Assembly (NCBI RefSeq): GCF_023721835.1
Contig: NZ_JAMKFE010000002.1
Coordinates: 372,001 to 436,000, forward strand
Source of the DNA: Caldimonas mangrovi
GTDB lineage: Bacteria > Pseudomonadota > Gammaproteobacteria > Burkholderiales > Burkholderiaceae_C
Direction: 5' to 3'
DNA: 64,000 bases
Under the pieces are notes generated by a model. The model made no database searches and had not been told where the DNA came from. It saw only the letters and a program-made list of their open reading frames with translations. Shown piece by piece: positions 18,901-26,401 of this stretch (its first letter is position 1; each line of letters begins with the position of its first letter). The position numbers and the translations under genes are program-made.

Positions 18901-19164
18901 GGCATCGTCACGATGCGCCAGCAGCCGGGCACGGCGAAGGGGACGATCTTCGTCTCGCTCGAAGACGAGACGGGCACCGTCAACGTGATCGTCTGGCCAC
19001 GCGTGCGCGAGCGACAGCGGCGCGCGCTGCTCGAATCGCGCCTGCTGGCGGTGTCAGGCGTGTGGCAGAAGCAGAACGGCGTGTGCCACCTGGTCGCTCA
19101 CCACCTGGAAGACCTGACACCGCTGCTCGGGCGGCTCGGCACCGCAAGCCGCGACTTCCACTGA
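15988..19164 (+). CDS. dnaE2: Error-prone DNA polymerase DnaE2 (ImuC)
   Basis: 1058 residues, shorter than replicative DnaE, which is usual for DnaE2. An N-terminal PHP domain (YAELHCLTNFSFQRGASHP) is followed by the C-family polymerase core, whose catalytic PDIDVDF motif has D392 and D394. Next come a helix-hairpin-helix region and an OB-fold (GTAKGTIFVSLEDETGTVNV). It extends DNA past lesions as part of the SOS-induced mutasome with ImuA and ImuB. It is the last gene of the cassette; the convergent VOC gene begins one base after its stop. Confidence 0.95.
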   Translation: MHTPLPAYAELHCLTNFSFQRGASHPGELVRRAHELGYRALAVTDECSLAGVVRAYQALLDLKEEAKEQGTEPPVLHLVIGSEFRVDAPTPFRLVVLARNRNGYENLSEFITRLRRNSPKGSYRLTWPQVMPSRLRDCFVLLVPDRRASSDAVFAQAGWLRRSFGDHGRLAVELLRDIDDHAWLHTLREAGRLAGVALVASGDVHMHVRSRKPLQDVLTAIRLGRPVSECGTVLQPNAERHLRTRLRLAQLYPAELLQAAADLAAQCTFSLGELAYEYPEEVVPPGETAASYLRRMTYEGAQDRFPQGVPEKVRELIEKELRIIGEKRYEKYFLTVFDIVRFARGQKILCQGRGSAANSAVCYCLHITEIDPARINTLFERFISKERDEPPDIDVDFEHQRREEVIQHLYQKYGRERTALTATVISYRSRSAIRDVGKALGFDDTQIDALAKSHHWWDSLEVMAARLAELGLDLNDPRVQQWIALTRQLKGFPRHLSQHTGGFVIARGKLSRIVPIENAAMKDRTVIEWDKDDLDTLRLMKVDVLALGMLSALRRALEFIAQRRGHPFRLQDVPDKDPATFDMICRADTIGVFQIESRAQQSMLPRLKPRTFYDLVVEVAIVRPGPIQGGMVHPYLKRREREAELRCQGLPPTVIEDEKLREALGRTLGVPIFQEQVMQLCMLCADFTPGDADRLRRAMAAWKRHGNVKPFHQKIIAGMTKNGYSEEFAEQIFKQVEGFGEYGFPESHAASFALLAYDSSWMKCHEPAAFLAAMLNSQPMGFYSPSQLVQDAGRNGIEVRPVDVQYSGVEAGFEDLEPAPRDRQPPVRLGLKSIGGLREDVAERIAQARGDGPFEDVQDLARRAQLEPADLKRLAGADALRSLAGHRRQQVWQAAAWQPTTALLKDAPMAEPQLELLPAAEGEEILFDYSSMKLTLRSHPLQLLRPMLAKRRLLTSEALHGLPDGRLARACGIVTMRQQPGTAKGTIFVSLEDETGTVNVIVWPRVRERQRRALLESRLLAVSGVWQKQNGVCHLVAHHLEDLTPLLGRLGTASRDFH

Positions 19165-19165
19165 C

Positions 19166-19600
19166 TCACTGTGCGGGCCAGGGGTCGTAGGTGCCCACGT
19201 TCCACAGCCGGCCTTCGAGGTCGCGGCAGGTGAAACCGCGGCCGCCGTAATCCTCGTCCTTGATCTCGATGATGATCTGCGCGCCGGCAGCCTTGGCCCG
19301 TTCGTAGACTGCATCCGCATCGTTGACGACGAGATAGGGGCTTTGCGTCTCGATCCCGCCCACCTGATCGGGCAGGTTGACGAGATCGCCGTACTCCGAT
19401 TCCTGGTCGGCCGACGCCACCATCACCATGCCGTTGCCGAAGCTCAACTGCGCATGCGCGACGCCGCCGCTGTCGTTCGGCACGACGAGGTGGCGCTCGA
19501 AACCGAAGACCTCGCACAGCCAGTCGATCGCGGCGGGCGCCTCGCGGTAGCGCAGGCAGGGGATCACGGTGGCGCGGGTGTTCTTGGCGATCGGGTTCAT
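19166..19600 (-). CDS. VOC (glyoxalase/bleomycin resistance) family protein
   Basis: 144 residues in a single vicinal-oxygen-chelate module: CLRYREAPAAIDWLCEVFGF at the start, YLVVNDADAVYERAKAAGAQ in the middle and FTCRDLEGRLWNVGTYDPW at the end. The fold supports metal-dependent enzymes and drug-binding proteins, so no reaction can be assigned. GGGAGAG precedes the ATG at 19600. It is convergent with dnaE2 and divergent from pyrC across 121 bases. Confidence 0.82.
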   Translation of the reverse strand: MNPIAKNTRATVIPCLRYREAPAAIDWLCEVFGFERHLVVPNDSGGVAHAQLSFGNGMVMVASADQESEYGDLVNLPDQVGGIETQSPYLVVNDADAVYERAKAAGAQIIIEIKDEDYGGRGFTCRDLEGRLWNVGTYDPWPAQ

Positions 19601-19721
19601 GGCAGTCTCTCCCAGGCGGTCGATGAGGGAAAACAGGCGAGGATAGAGCTTGCTCCCTCCTGCTGGCCGGCAATGTGTTGCCAGTGATTTCCCCCGTCCG
19701 GTGGTGGGACAATCCCTGCCC

Positions 19722-20756
19722 ATGACCTCCACGACGCTGACCTTGACCCGACCGGATGACTGGCATCTGCACGTGCGCGACGGCGCCGCGATGCAGACGG
19801 TCGTGCCCGACACGGCGCGCCAGTTCGGCCGCGCGATCATCATGCCCAACCTGCGCCCGCCGGTCACCACTGCGGCGCAGGCGCTGGCCTACCGCGAGCG
19901 CATCCTTGCCGCAGTGCCGGAAGGCGCAGCCTTCGAGCCGCTGATGACGCTGTACCTGACCGACAACCTGCCGCCGGACGAGATCATGCGAGCCCGGGCC
20001 GCGGGGGTCGTCGCCGTCAAGCTCTACCCTGCGGGCGCCACCACCAACAGCGATGCCGGCGTGACCGACCTGCGCAAGACCTACAAGACGCTGGAAGCGA
20101 TGCAGCAGCACGGCCTGTTGCTGCTGGTGCACGGCGAGGTGACCGACCCGGAGATCGACATCTTCGATCGAGAGCGGGCCTTCATCGACACGAAGCTGAT
20201 CCCGCTGCGGCGCGACTTCCCCGAACTGAAGATCGTCTTCGAGCACATCACCACCAAGGACGCGGCGCAGTACGTGAGCGAGGCCGACGCGCGGCTCGGC
20301 GCCACCATCACCGCGCACCATCTGCTCTACAACCGCAACGCGATCTTCACCGGCGGCATCCGCCCGCACTACTATTGCCTGCCGGTGCTCAAGCGCGAGG
20401 AACACCGCCGCGCACTGGTGGCGGCCGCCACGTCGGGCAGCCCGAAGTTCTTCCTCGGCACTGACAGCGCTCCGCACCCGGCGCACCTGAAGGAGCACGC
20501 GACGGGCTGCGCAGGCTGCTACACCGCGCACGCGGCGATCGAGTTGTACGCCGAGGCTTTCGAGGCCGCCGGTGCGCTCGACCGGCTCGAGGCGTTCGCC
20601 AGCTACCATGGCGCCGACTTCTACGGCCTGCCGCGCAACACCGGTACCGTCACGCTGCAGCGCGAGAGCTGGACGCCGCCGGAGAGCGTTCCGTTCGGCG
20701 ACGCGCAGCTGAAACCGCTGCGCGGCGGTGAAACGCTGGCATGGAGACTCTCATGA
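19722..20756 (+). CDS. pyrC: Dihydroorotase, class II
   Basis: 344 residues. It cyclises carbamoyl-aspartate to dihydroorotate in pyrimidine synthesis. The zinc ligands are visible in order: HLH in [10 protein letters not shown], the carbamylated Lys in [16 protein letters not shown], His in LVHGEV, His in FEHITT and Asp in GTDSAPH. The ATG at 19722 gives the normal enteric-type PyrC N-terminus; the longer upstream reading lacks family similarity. The stop overlaps the NYN gene start by ATGA. Confidence 0.95.
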   Translation: MTSTTLTLTRPDDWHLHVRDGAAMQTVVPDTARQFGRAIIMPNLRPPVTTAAQALAYRERILAAVPEGAAFEPLMTLYLTDNLPPDEIMRARAAGVVAVKLYPAGATTNSDAGVTDLRKTYKTLEAMQQHGLLLLVHGEVTDPEIDIFDRERAFIDTKLIPLRRDFPELKIVFEHITTKDAAQYVSEADARLGATITAHHLLYNRNAIFTGGIRPHYYCLPVLKREEHRRALVAAATSGSPKFFLGTDSAPHPAHLKEHATGCAGCYTAHAAIELYAEAFEAAGALDRLEAFASYHGADFYGLPRNTGTVTLQRESWTPPESVPFGDAQLKPLRGGETLAWRLS

Positions 20757-21568
20757 ACAACATGTCGAACCGGCCCCGCGTGATGCTGCTCGTCGACGCC
20801 GACAACGTGTCGGTCGACGTCATCCAGCAAGCCTTCGAGCTCGTGATGCAACGTCATGGCGCGGTGCATGTGCGCCGTGCCTACTGCACGCCCGAGTCGG
20901 CGCTGAAGCACGCCAAGCTGTTCACGGGCTTGTCGCTGCGCCCCATGGTCAACCTGTCGGCCGGTAAGAACTGCACTGACATTGCACTCGCGATCGACGC
21001 GATCGATCTTGCAATGACCGAGCGGCCCGACGTGGCGGTCATCGTTTCGTCCGATTCCGATTTTGCGCCGCTGGTGGTCCGGCTGCGCGAGAAGGGTTGC
21101 CGCGTCGAAGGCATCGGTCAGACCGGCAAGACCGGCGAGGACTCGACCGCGGTGTACGACGACTTCGTCGACATCGCGCACCGGCGGTCCGCACCGCGCA
21201 CGCCGGCGAAGCGGGCGTCGGCCCGAGCCCCGGCCGTGGTCGCTGCCGCGGCACCTGCGCCTGCCCCCGCGGCTCGCAAACGCGGCACCCGCAAGGACGG
21301 CCCGTCGCGCGGGCGCGTCGTCGAGCCGGCCATTGCGGCCGCACCGCCGGTGCCCGACGGCGTGCAGCGTATCCTCGACGCGGTGCCCGAGCTGCGCGAC
21401 GGTGCGAAGGTCGAGCTGAGGGTGGCGGCCGAGCGGCTGCATGCCGCCAAGCTGCTGACGCGCAGCGGGTCCTCGACGCGGTTGTTCAGGCAGTACGCCG
21501 AGTGCTTCGAGCTGACGCCTGAGCGGCAGCCCAACAAGGTGCGTTACCACGCGCCGGGAGCGCCCTGA
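20753..21568 (+). CDS. NYN-domain (LabA/DUF88) putative RNase with C-terminal LOTUS-like domain
   Basis: 271 residues. The NYN (PIN-like) nuclease domain occupies about 5-145, with acidic residues in [20 protein letters not shown] and [10 protein letters not shown] that would form the metal site. A Pro/Ala/Lys-rich linker (about 150-200) joins it to a C-terminal winged-helix segment, about 204-265 ([20 protein letters not shown]), like an OST-HTH/LOTUS RNA-binding domain. RNA processing or decay is the likely role; the substrate is unknown. ATG 20753 overlaps the pyrC stop. Confidence 0.8.
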   Translation: MNNMSNRPRVMLLVDADNVSVDVIQQAFELVMQRHGAVHVRRAYCTPESALKHAKLFTGLSLRPMVNLSAGKNCTDIALAIDAIDLAMTERPDVAVIVSSDSDFAPLVVRLREKGCRVEGIGQTGKTGEDSTAVYDDFVDIAHRRSAPRTPAKRASARAPAVVAAAAPAPAPAARKRGTRKDGPSRGRVVEPAIAAAPPVPDGVQRILDAVPELRDGAKVELRVAAERLHAAKLLTRSGSSTRLFRQYAECFELTPERQPNKVRYHAPGAP

Positions 21569-21571
21569 CGC

Positions 21572-22312
21572 GTGCCGGCAGCGCTGCAGACGCTGCTCGC
21601 TTGGGTCGAGCGCCCACCGCAGTGGGGGGCATCCTTGCAGGCGGCGGCCGTGATGGTCGCTGCTCACCACGAAGCGGCATGCGTGTCCGACGCATTGAAT
21701 GCGGCGCTGATGGAGCGGCCCGTCGAGCTGGCGGGCGGCGATTTGCGGTTCGTGCCTCAGTCGGCACTGCCGGACGGCGAAGCCTACGAAGCCTACATCC
21801 GTCGCACGGCCTGCGTGCCGACGCGCGACAACCTGCATGATCTCTTCAACGGCCTGCAGTGGCTGAGCCGTCCGGCCCTGAAGCGGCGGCTCAACGAGTT
21901 GCAGGCGCACGAGATCGCGCAGGCAGGCGTCGGCACGAAGCGCGGTCCGCTGCGCGATGCCCTGACCCTGTTCGACGAGAACGCGGCCTTGCTGCAGGCG
22001 CCGCAGGCGCTGGTCGAGGCCCTGCGTCTGCGGCAGTGGCATCGCCTGTTCGTGACGTTGCGACCGCTGTGGCGGGAGGCACGTCTCGAAGTCTTCGGTC
22101 ACGCGCTGCTCGAAAAGCTCGTGCAGCCCTACAAGAGCATCACGGCGCATGTTTTCGTGGTGTCTGCCGAGGCTCCAGGTGACCTCCGTCTCGAGGCCTC
22201 GTGCCTCGTGCCCAAGCCCTTCCTGCCGTTGCCTGTGCTCGGCGTGCCGGGCTGGTGGCCGCAGAACGAAGACCCCTCGTTCTACGACGACACCGAGGTG
22301 TTTCGCCCCTGA
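21572..22312 (+). CDS. DUF3025 family protein
   Basis: About 246 residues starting at GTG 21572, four bases after the NYN stop. Family landmarks are YIRRTACVPTRDNLHDLFNG and a C-terminal GWWPQNEDPSFYDDTEVFRP. DUF3025 proteins are of unknown function. The gene is probably co-transcribed with pyrC and the NYN gene. No signal peptide or membrane helix is seen. Confidence 0.82.
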   Translation: MPAALQTLLAWVERPPQWGASLQAAAVMVAAHHEAACVSDALNAALMERPVELAGGDLRFVPQSALPDGEAYEAYIRRTACVPTRDNLHDLFNGLQWLSRPALKRRLNELQAHEIAQAGVGTKRGPLRDALTLFDENAALLQAPQALVEALRLRQWHRLFVTLRPLWREARLEVFGHALLEKLVQPYKSITAHVFVVSAEAPGDLRLEASCLVPKPFLPLPVLGVPGWWPQNEDPSFYDDTEVFRP

Positions 22313-22351
22313 CCGGGCGGGAAATCCGCGCTGGCGGGATAATTGCCATGT

Positions 22352-22680
22352 GAAGCAAGCCAGACCGCCGCTGGTGCAAACGCTGAAAGGCCGCACTGGA
22401 GGAAGGTCCGGACTGCACAGGGCAGCGTAGCAGGTAACACCTGTCCGCCGTGAGGCGAGGATCAGAGCAACAGAGACGAGTCGGGCCGGGGCATCAAGCC
22501 CCGACCCGGGTGAAACGGGCAATCTCTACGCGCAGCAATACCAAGTAGGTGGACGTCGAGGCGGCTCGCTGAGTCCACGGGTAGGTAGCACCGAGCCGTT
22601 CCCGCGAGGGGCGGCCCAGAGGAATGGCGGTCACGGCGGGGCAACCCGCCGCACAGAATCCGGCCTATCGGCTTGCTTCA
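22352..22680 (+). ncRNA. rnpB: RNase P RNA, bacterial class A
   Basis: About 329 bases. The ends pair as GAAGCAAGCC (22352-22361) with GGCTTGCTTC (22670-22679), forming helix P1. The 5' conserved region GAGGAAGGTCCGG (about 22399-22412) and the 3' region with ACAGAATCCGGCC (about 22652-22665) are the universal P4-forming blocks. A GATAAT hexamer at 22338-22343 suits a start near 22351. It is the catalytic RNA that matures tRNA 5' ends. Confidence 0.97.
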
Positions 22681-22735
22681 CTCTTACTTTGTGGCGTCGC
22701 GTGCCGGCGACGACAACAACGATTCGCGAGGCGGC

Positions 22736-23968
22736 ATGAATCCCGACGCTCACAAGATCTGGCAGGCCCCGCGGTGGGCACTCGCGGTGCTGCTGGCCGC
22801 GCTGGGCATGCTCGGTCCGTTCTCGATCGACACCTACATCCCGGCCTTCTCCGGCATCGCCGACTCGCTGGGCGCCACGCCGGTGCAGATGCAGCAGACG
22901 CTGTCGGCCTACCTGTTCGGCTTCGCGTTCATGAACCTGTTCCACGGCGCGCTGGCCGACAGCTTCGGGCGGCGGCCGGTGGTACTGGTCGGCATCGCGA
23001 TGTTCACGATCGCGTCGGCCGGCTGTGCACTGTCGCAGACGATCGGGCAGCTGGTGTTCTTCCGTGCGCTGCAAGGACTGTCGACCGGTGCCGGCATCGT
23101 CGTGTCGCGCGCGGTCGTGCGCGACATGTTCCCGCCGGCTGACGCGCAGCGCGTGATGGCGCAGATCACGATCTACTTCGGTGTTGCACCGGCCATCGCG
23201 CCCATCGTCGGCGGCTACCTGTTCGTGCATGCCGACTGGCATGCGATCTTCTGGTTCCTGACCGGCGTGGGCGTCGTGTTGTGGACCGCCAACTTCAAGC
23301 TGCTGCCCGAGACGCTGCACGTCACGCACCGGCAGCCGTTCAACGCGCGCAACCTGATGCGCGGCTACTGGCAGCTCGGCGCCAACCCGCGTTTCCTGCT
23401 GCTCGCGCTCGCCAGCGGCGTGCCGTTCAACGGCATGTTCCTGTACGTGCTGTCGGCACCGGCCTTCCTGGGTGAGCATCTGCGGCTCGCACCGACCCAG
23501 TTCTTCTGGTTTTTCGTGCTGACCATCGGCGGCATCATGAGCGGCTCCTGGGCCAGCGGGCGGCTGGCCGGCAAGATCGCGCCGCGTCGGCAGATCCGGC
23601 ACGGCTTCGTCATCATGCTCGCGATCTCGCTGGTCAACCTCGGCGCCAACCTGCTGTTCGAGCCGCACACGGCATGGGCGCTGCTGCCGATCGCGGTGTT
23701 CGCGTTCGGCTGGGCGCTGATGGTGCCGGTCGTCACGCTCATGGTGCTCGACATGTTCCCCGAGCGGCGCGGCCTTGCATCGTCGCTGCAGGCGGTGATC
23801 GGCTCGGCCGCCAACGGTCTGGTCGCCGGTGTGATCGCACCCCTGGTGATGCATTCGACGGTCGGCCTGGCGGCTGCGTCGCTGCTGATGATGAGTATCG
23901 GTCTCGTCGCGTGGACCGTGCTGCGACACCGTTGGCCCGAGGTGGTGGGCGCCACGCGCCGCATTTGA
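22736..23968 (+). CDS. MFS drug efflux transporter, Bcr/CflA type
   Basis: 410 residues and twelve predicted helices. Motifs are SIDTYIPAFSGIADSLG at the start of the first helix pair, the MFS motif A GALADSFGRRP, and RALQGLSTGAGIVVSRAVVRD, the signature of the DHA1 Bcr/CflA family (bicyclomycin/chloramphenicol and other drugs). The substrate is not predictable. The ATG at 22736 is preferred because an upstream in-frame TTG lies inside rnpB. Confidence 0.88.
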   Translation: MNPDAHKIWQAPRWALAVLLAALGMLGPFSIDTYIPAFSGIADSLGATPVQMQQTLSAYLFGFAFMNLFHGALADSFGRRPVVLVGIAMFTIASAGCALSQTIGQLVFFRALQGLSTGAGIVVSRAVVRDMFPPADAQRVMAQITIYFGVAPAIAPIVGGYLFVHADWHAIFWFLTGVGVVLWTANFKLLPETLHVTHRQPFNARNLMRGYWQLGANPRFLLLALASGVPFNGMFLYVLSAPAFLGEHLRLAPTQFFWFFVLTIGGIMSGSWASGRLAGKIAPRRQIRHGFVIMLAISLVNLGANLLFEPHTAWALLPIAVFAFGWALMVPVVTLMVLDMFPERRGLASSLQAVIGSAANGLVAGVIAPLVMHSTVGLAAASLLMMSIGLVAWTVLRHRWPEVVGATRRI

Positions 23969-23969
23969 G

Positions 23970-24434
23970 TCACATCGGCTTCGCGACCATCAGGTAGAAC
24001 ACGATCACCAGCGCGAAGAAGGCCGGAATGCCGAGCGCGACCCAGGCCTTCAGGTAGCGGAAGTACTGCGGTGGCAGCTCGCTGTTTTCGCGCAGCGCCT
24101 GCTGCGCCATGTCACGCATGCGGATCTGCATCCATACCACCGGCAGCCAGCACGCGCCGGCCACGAAATACAGCACGATGGACCAGACGATCCACGCGCT
24201 GGTCCAGGGGTAGCCGGCCAGGTGGATCAGGTAGAAGCCGCTCAAGGGCTGGAAGATCACCGTCGTGGTGGTGAACAGCCAGTCGGCGCGCACCACGTGC
24301 CTGACGACCACCGCCACCGCGCGCGTGTCGCGGCTCAAGCTGGCGAACAGCATGTAGTAGGCCGAACCGATGCCGGTGCCGAACAGGAAGGTCGACGACA
24401 GGATGTGCAGCCATTTGACGATCAGGTATTCCAT
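23970..24434 (-). CDS. DUF2269 integral membrane protein
   Basis: 154 residues and about four membrane helices (KWLHILSSTFLFGTGIGSAY at the start). The pattern matches DUF2269, whose function is unknown. It follows the SDR-DoxX gene with a TGATG overlap at 24432-24436, so the two are translationally coupled. It converges on the MFS gene, with one base between the stops. Confidence 0.8.
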   Translation of the reverse strand: MEYLIVKWLHILSSTFLFGTGIGSAYYMLFASLSRDTRAVAVVVRHVVRADWLFTTTTVIFQPLSGFYLIHLAGYPWTSAWIVWSIVLYFVAGACWLPVVWMQIRMRDMAQQALRENSELPPQYFRYLKAWVALGIPAFFALVIVFYLMVAKPM

Positions 24435-25726
24435 CAGGGGTCCTTGCGCGGCGCGTCGAGCTCGACCATCAGCCACGCCACCGCCAGCATCGGCAGATTC
24501 TTCAATATCGGTCCGTAGGGATGGGCCCAGAACTCGGGCAGTTTCAGCGTGATGACGGCCATGTAGAACAGCATCAGCCCGACCTGCAGCAGCCACAGCC
24601 AGCGGCGACGTTTCAACACCAGCAGCCCGATGCCGATGACCAGGTCGAGTGCTGCGGCGCCGTAGAGCATTGCCGGCGCGACCGCGTCGGGTATGCCGGA
24701 GCGGGCCAGCAGCGACAGGCTGGCTTCGACCGGGTAGACGCCGAGCGACACGATGCCGGTGACGATCCACACCAACGCCATCGACCAGCGCAACAGCGGC
24801 ACCAGCCAGCCGAGCCGCGCAGCCGTCGCGACCGCGGGCGCTTCGTCGTGCGTCACGAACTCGATCGGCGCCCGTGGTGGCCGGCCGAGCAGCGCTTGCG
24901 TGAACCGGGCGTCGGCCGTATTGCCGCGCTGGAGCATCTGCCACGTGTCGCGGTCGAGCAGGCTGCCGGGCAGCAGCCCCGCCGCGCCGGCCCCCAGCGC
25001 GACCAGCGGCGCCGGCACCGGCAGGAAACGGGCGCGGCCGAGCCCCATCGACTGCCGCAACTGCGCGAGCAACGCGCGCAGTGCCAGCGGCTCGGGGCCG
25101 ACCAACGGAACGCGGCCGGTGATGCTGTCGTCGGCGAGCAGCGCGACGACGGCTTCGACCGCATCGTCGACATGCAACGGCTGCACCGGCTGCCGCCCGC
25201 GGCCGGGCAGCGGGATCACCGGCAGGCTTGCCAGGCGCGTGAACAGCCGTGCGCTGGTGCCGCCGGCACCGTAGACGAGAGAGGGCTGAACCACCGCGAC
25301 CGAATGCAGCGGCAGGCCGAGCAGGTAATCGTCCGCCGTTTTCTTGCTCAGGTGGTAGGCGGTGGTGGCGTCGTCGTCGGCTCCCAGCGCCGAGATCTGC
25401 ACGACGCGCGCGACGCCGGCTGCTGCGCAGGCTGCAAACAAGGCGCAGGGGCCCTGTACGTGCACGGTCTCGAAGCGCTGCTCGCCATGCTCTCGCAGGA
25501 TGCCGGCAGCGTTGATCACCGCGTCGACGCCTGCCAGCCGCGGCAGCCAGTCGCTCACCTGCAGGTCGCGCGACAGGTCGGCCGTGAAATAGCGTACCGG
25601 CGCACCGCCAGGTGCCGTCGGGGGCGGGTGGCGCATCGCGCAGATCACGTGATGCCCGGCCGCAAGCAACGCGGCCGCGAGACGCCGGCCGATGAAGCCG
25701 TTGGCGCCGGTCAACAGAACGATCAC
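24434..25726 (-). CDS. SDR/NAD(P)-binding epimerase fused to DoxX-like membrane domain
   Basis: About 430 residues. The first 300 form an atypical short-chain dehydrogenase: TGANGFIGRRL nucleotide-binding loop near residue 6, YHLSK as the YxxxK pair, and VQPSLVYG. The last 130 contain four membrane helices like the DoxX-like family. The substrate is unknown; NAD(P)H-dependent sugar- or quinone-related chemistry at the membrane is possible. The GTG at 25726 places the Rossmann motif at the N-terminus; the open frame runs further up to 25855 into the divergent gene, but that extension has no family character. Confidence 0.78.
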   Translation of the reverse strand: MIVLLTGANGFIGRRLAAALLAAGHHVICAMRHPPPTAPGGAPVRYFTADLSRDLQVSDWLPRLAGVDAVINAAGILREHGEQRFETVHVQGPCALFAACAAAGVARVVQISALGADDDATTAYHLSKKTADDYLLGLPLHSVAVVQPSLVYGAGGTSARLFTRLASLPVIPLPGRGRQPVQPLHVDDAVEAVVALLADDSITGRVPLVGPEPLALRALLAQLRQSMGLGRARFLPVPAPLVALGAGAAGLLPGSLLDRDTWQMLQRGNTADARFTQALLGRPPRAPIEFVTHDEAPAVATAARLGWLVPLLRWSMALVWIVTGIVSLGVYPVEASLSLLARSGIPDAVAPAMLYGAAALDLVIGIGLLVLKRRRWLWLLQVGLMLFYMAVITLKLPEFWAHPYGPILKNLPMLAVAWLMVELDAPRKDP

Positions 25727-25839
25727 GGGGGGCCCTTTATCGATGTCTCCTGCGGCTGGAACGACGTTTGCCTCGACGGAGCAAGCGCCGTTCCGCGGGG
25801 GGCGGCATGCATGTCCTTCGTCCAGCAAGGAGCGCCGCG

Positions 25840-26310
25840 ATGAAAAGTTTGACACAGGCCCTGCGCGCCGGGTGGATCACGGGCGGGGTCGCCAGCCTGG
25901 TCTCCACGCTCGTGCTGGCGTGGCGCGGCCATCTCGACAATCGTGGCGGCGTGGGTGCTCTCAACGCGCCGAGCCATTGGGTGTGGGGCGACGAGGCATT
26001 GCGACAGGATCGCGGCAGCCTGCGCTACACCGGCACCGGGCTGCTGGTGCACCATCTGGCGTCCGTGTTCTGGGCTCTGTTGTACGAGCGCCTGTGCCCC
26101 GGCGAGCGCCCCCGGGCCACCGTGCGCCTGGCGTGCCATGCGGCAGCGGTGGCGTCGGTGGCCGCCTGCGTCGACCTGCGAGTGGCGCCAGCGCGCTTCA
26201 CGCCGGGCTTCGAGCACCGTCTGTCGTCGCGCAGCCTGATGCTGGTCTATGTCGCTTTTGCCGCGGGGATCGTGCTCGGAGGGCGGTGGGCCGATCGCAG
26301 GGCATGCTGA
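25840..26310 (+). CDS. Hypothetical membrane protein
   Basis: 156 residues, not recognised. Four hydrophobic stretches are visible (about 10-27, 65-84, 92-112 and 127-147). AAGGAG lies a few bases before ATG 25840, supporting the start. It is divergent from the SDR-DoxX gene over 113 bases, which should hold both promoters. No function is proposed. Confidence 0.6.
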   Translation: MKSLTQALRAGWITGGVASLVSTLVLAWRGHLDNRGGVGALNAPSHWVWGDEALRQDRGSLRYTGTGLLVHHLASVFWALLYERLCPGERPRATVRLACHAAAVASVAACVDLRVAPARFTPGFEHRLSSRSLMLVYVAFAAGIVLGGRWADRRAC

Positions 26311-26401
26311 GCGTCGACACGGAAACATCTTCCGGCGGTCCGGGCGATAGACTTCCGGCTCAAGGCCGATGGCCGCCGGTGCTTTCCCTCTCAAGGAAGT
26401 C

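Noticed and set aside
22673-22735. TTG start for the MFS transporter inside rnpB
   Set aside because: It would translate the 3' strand of RNase P RNA; the ATG at 22736 gives the normal Bcr/CflA N-terminus.
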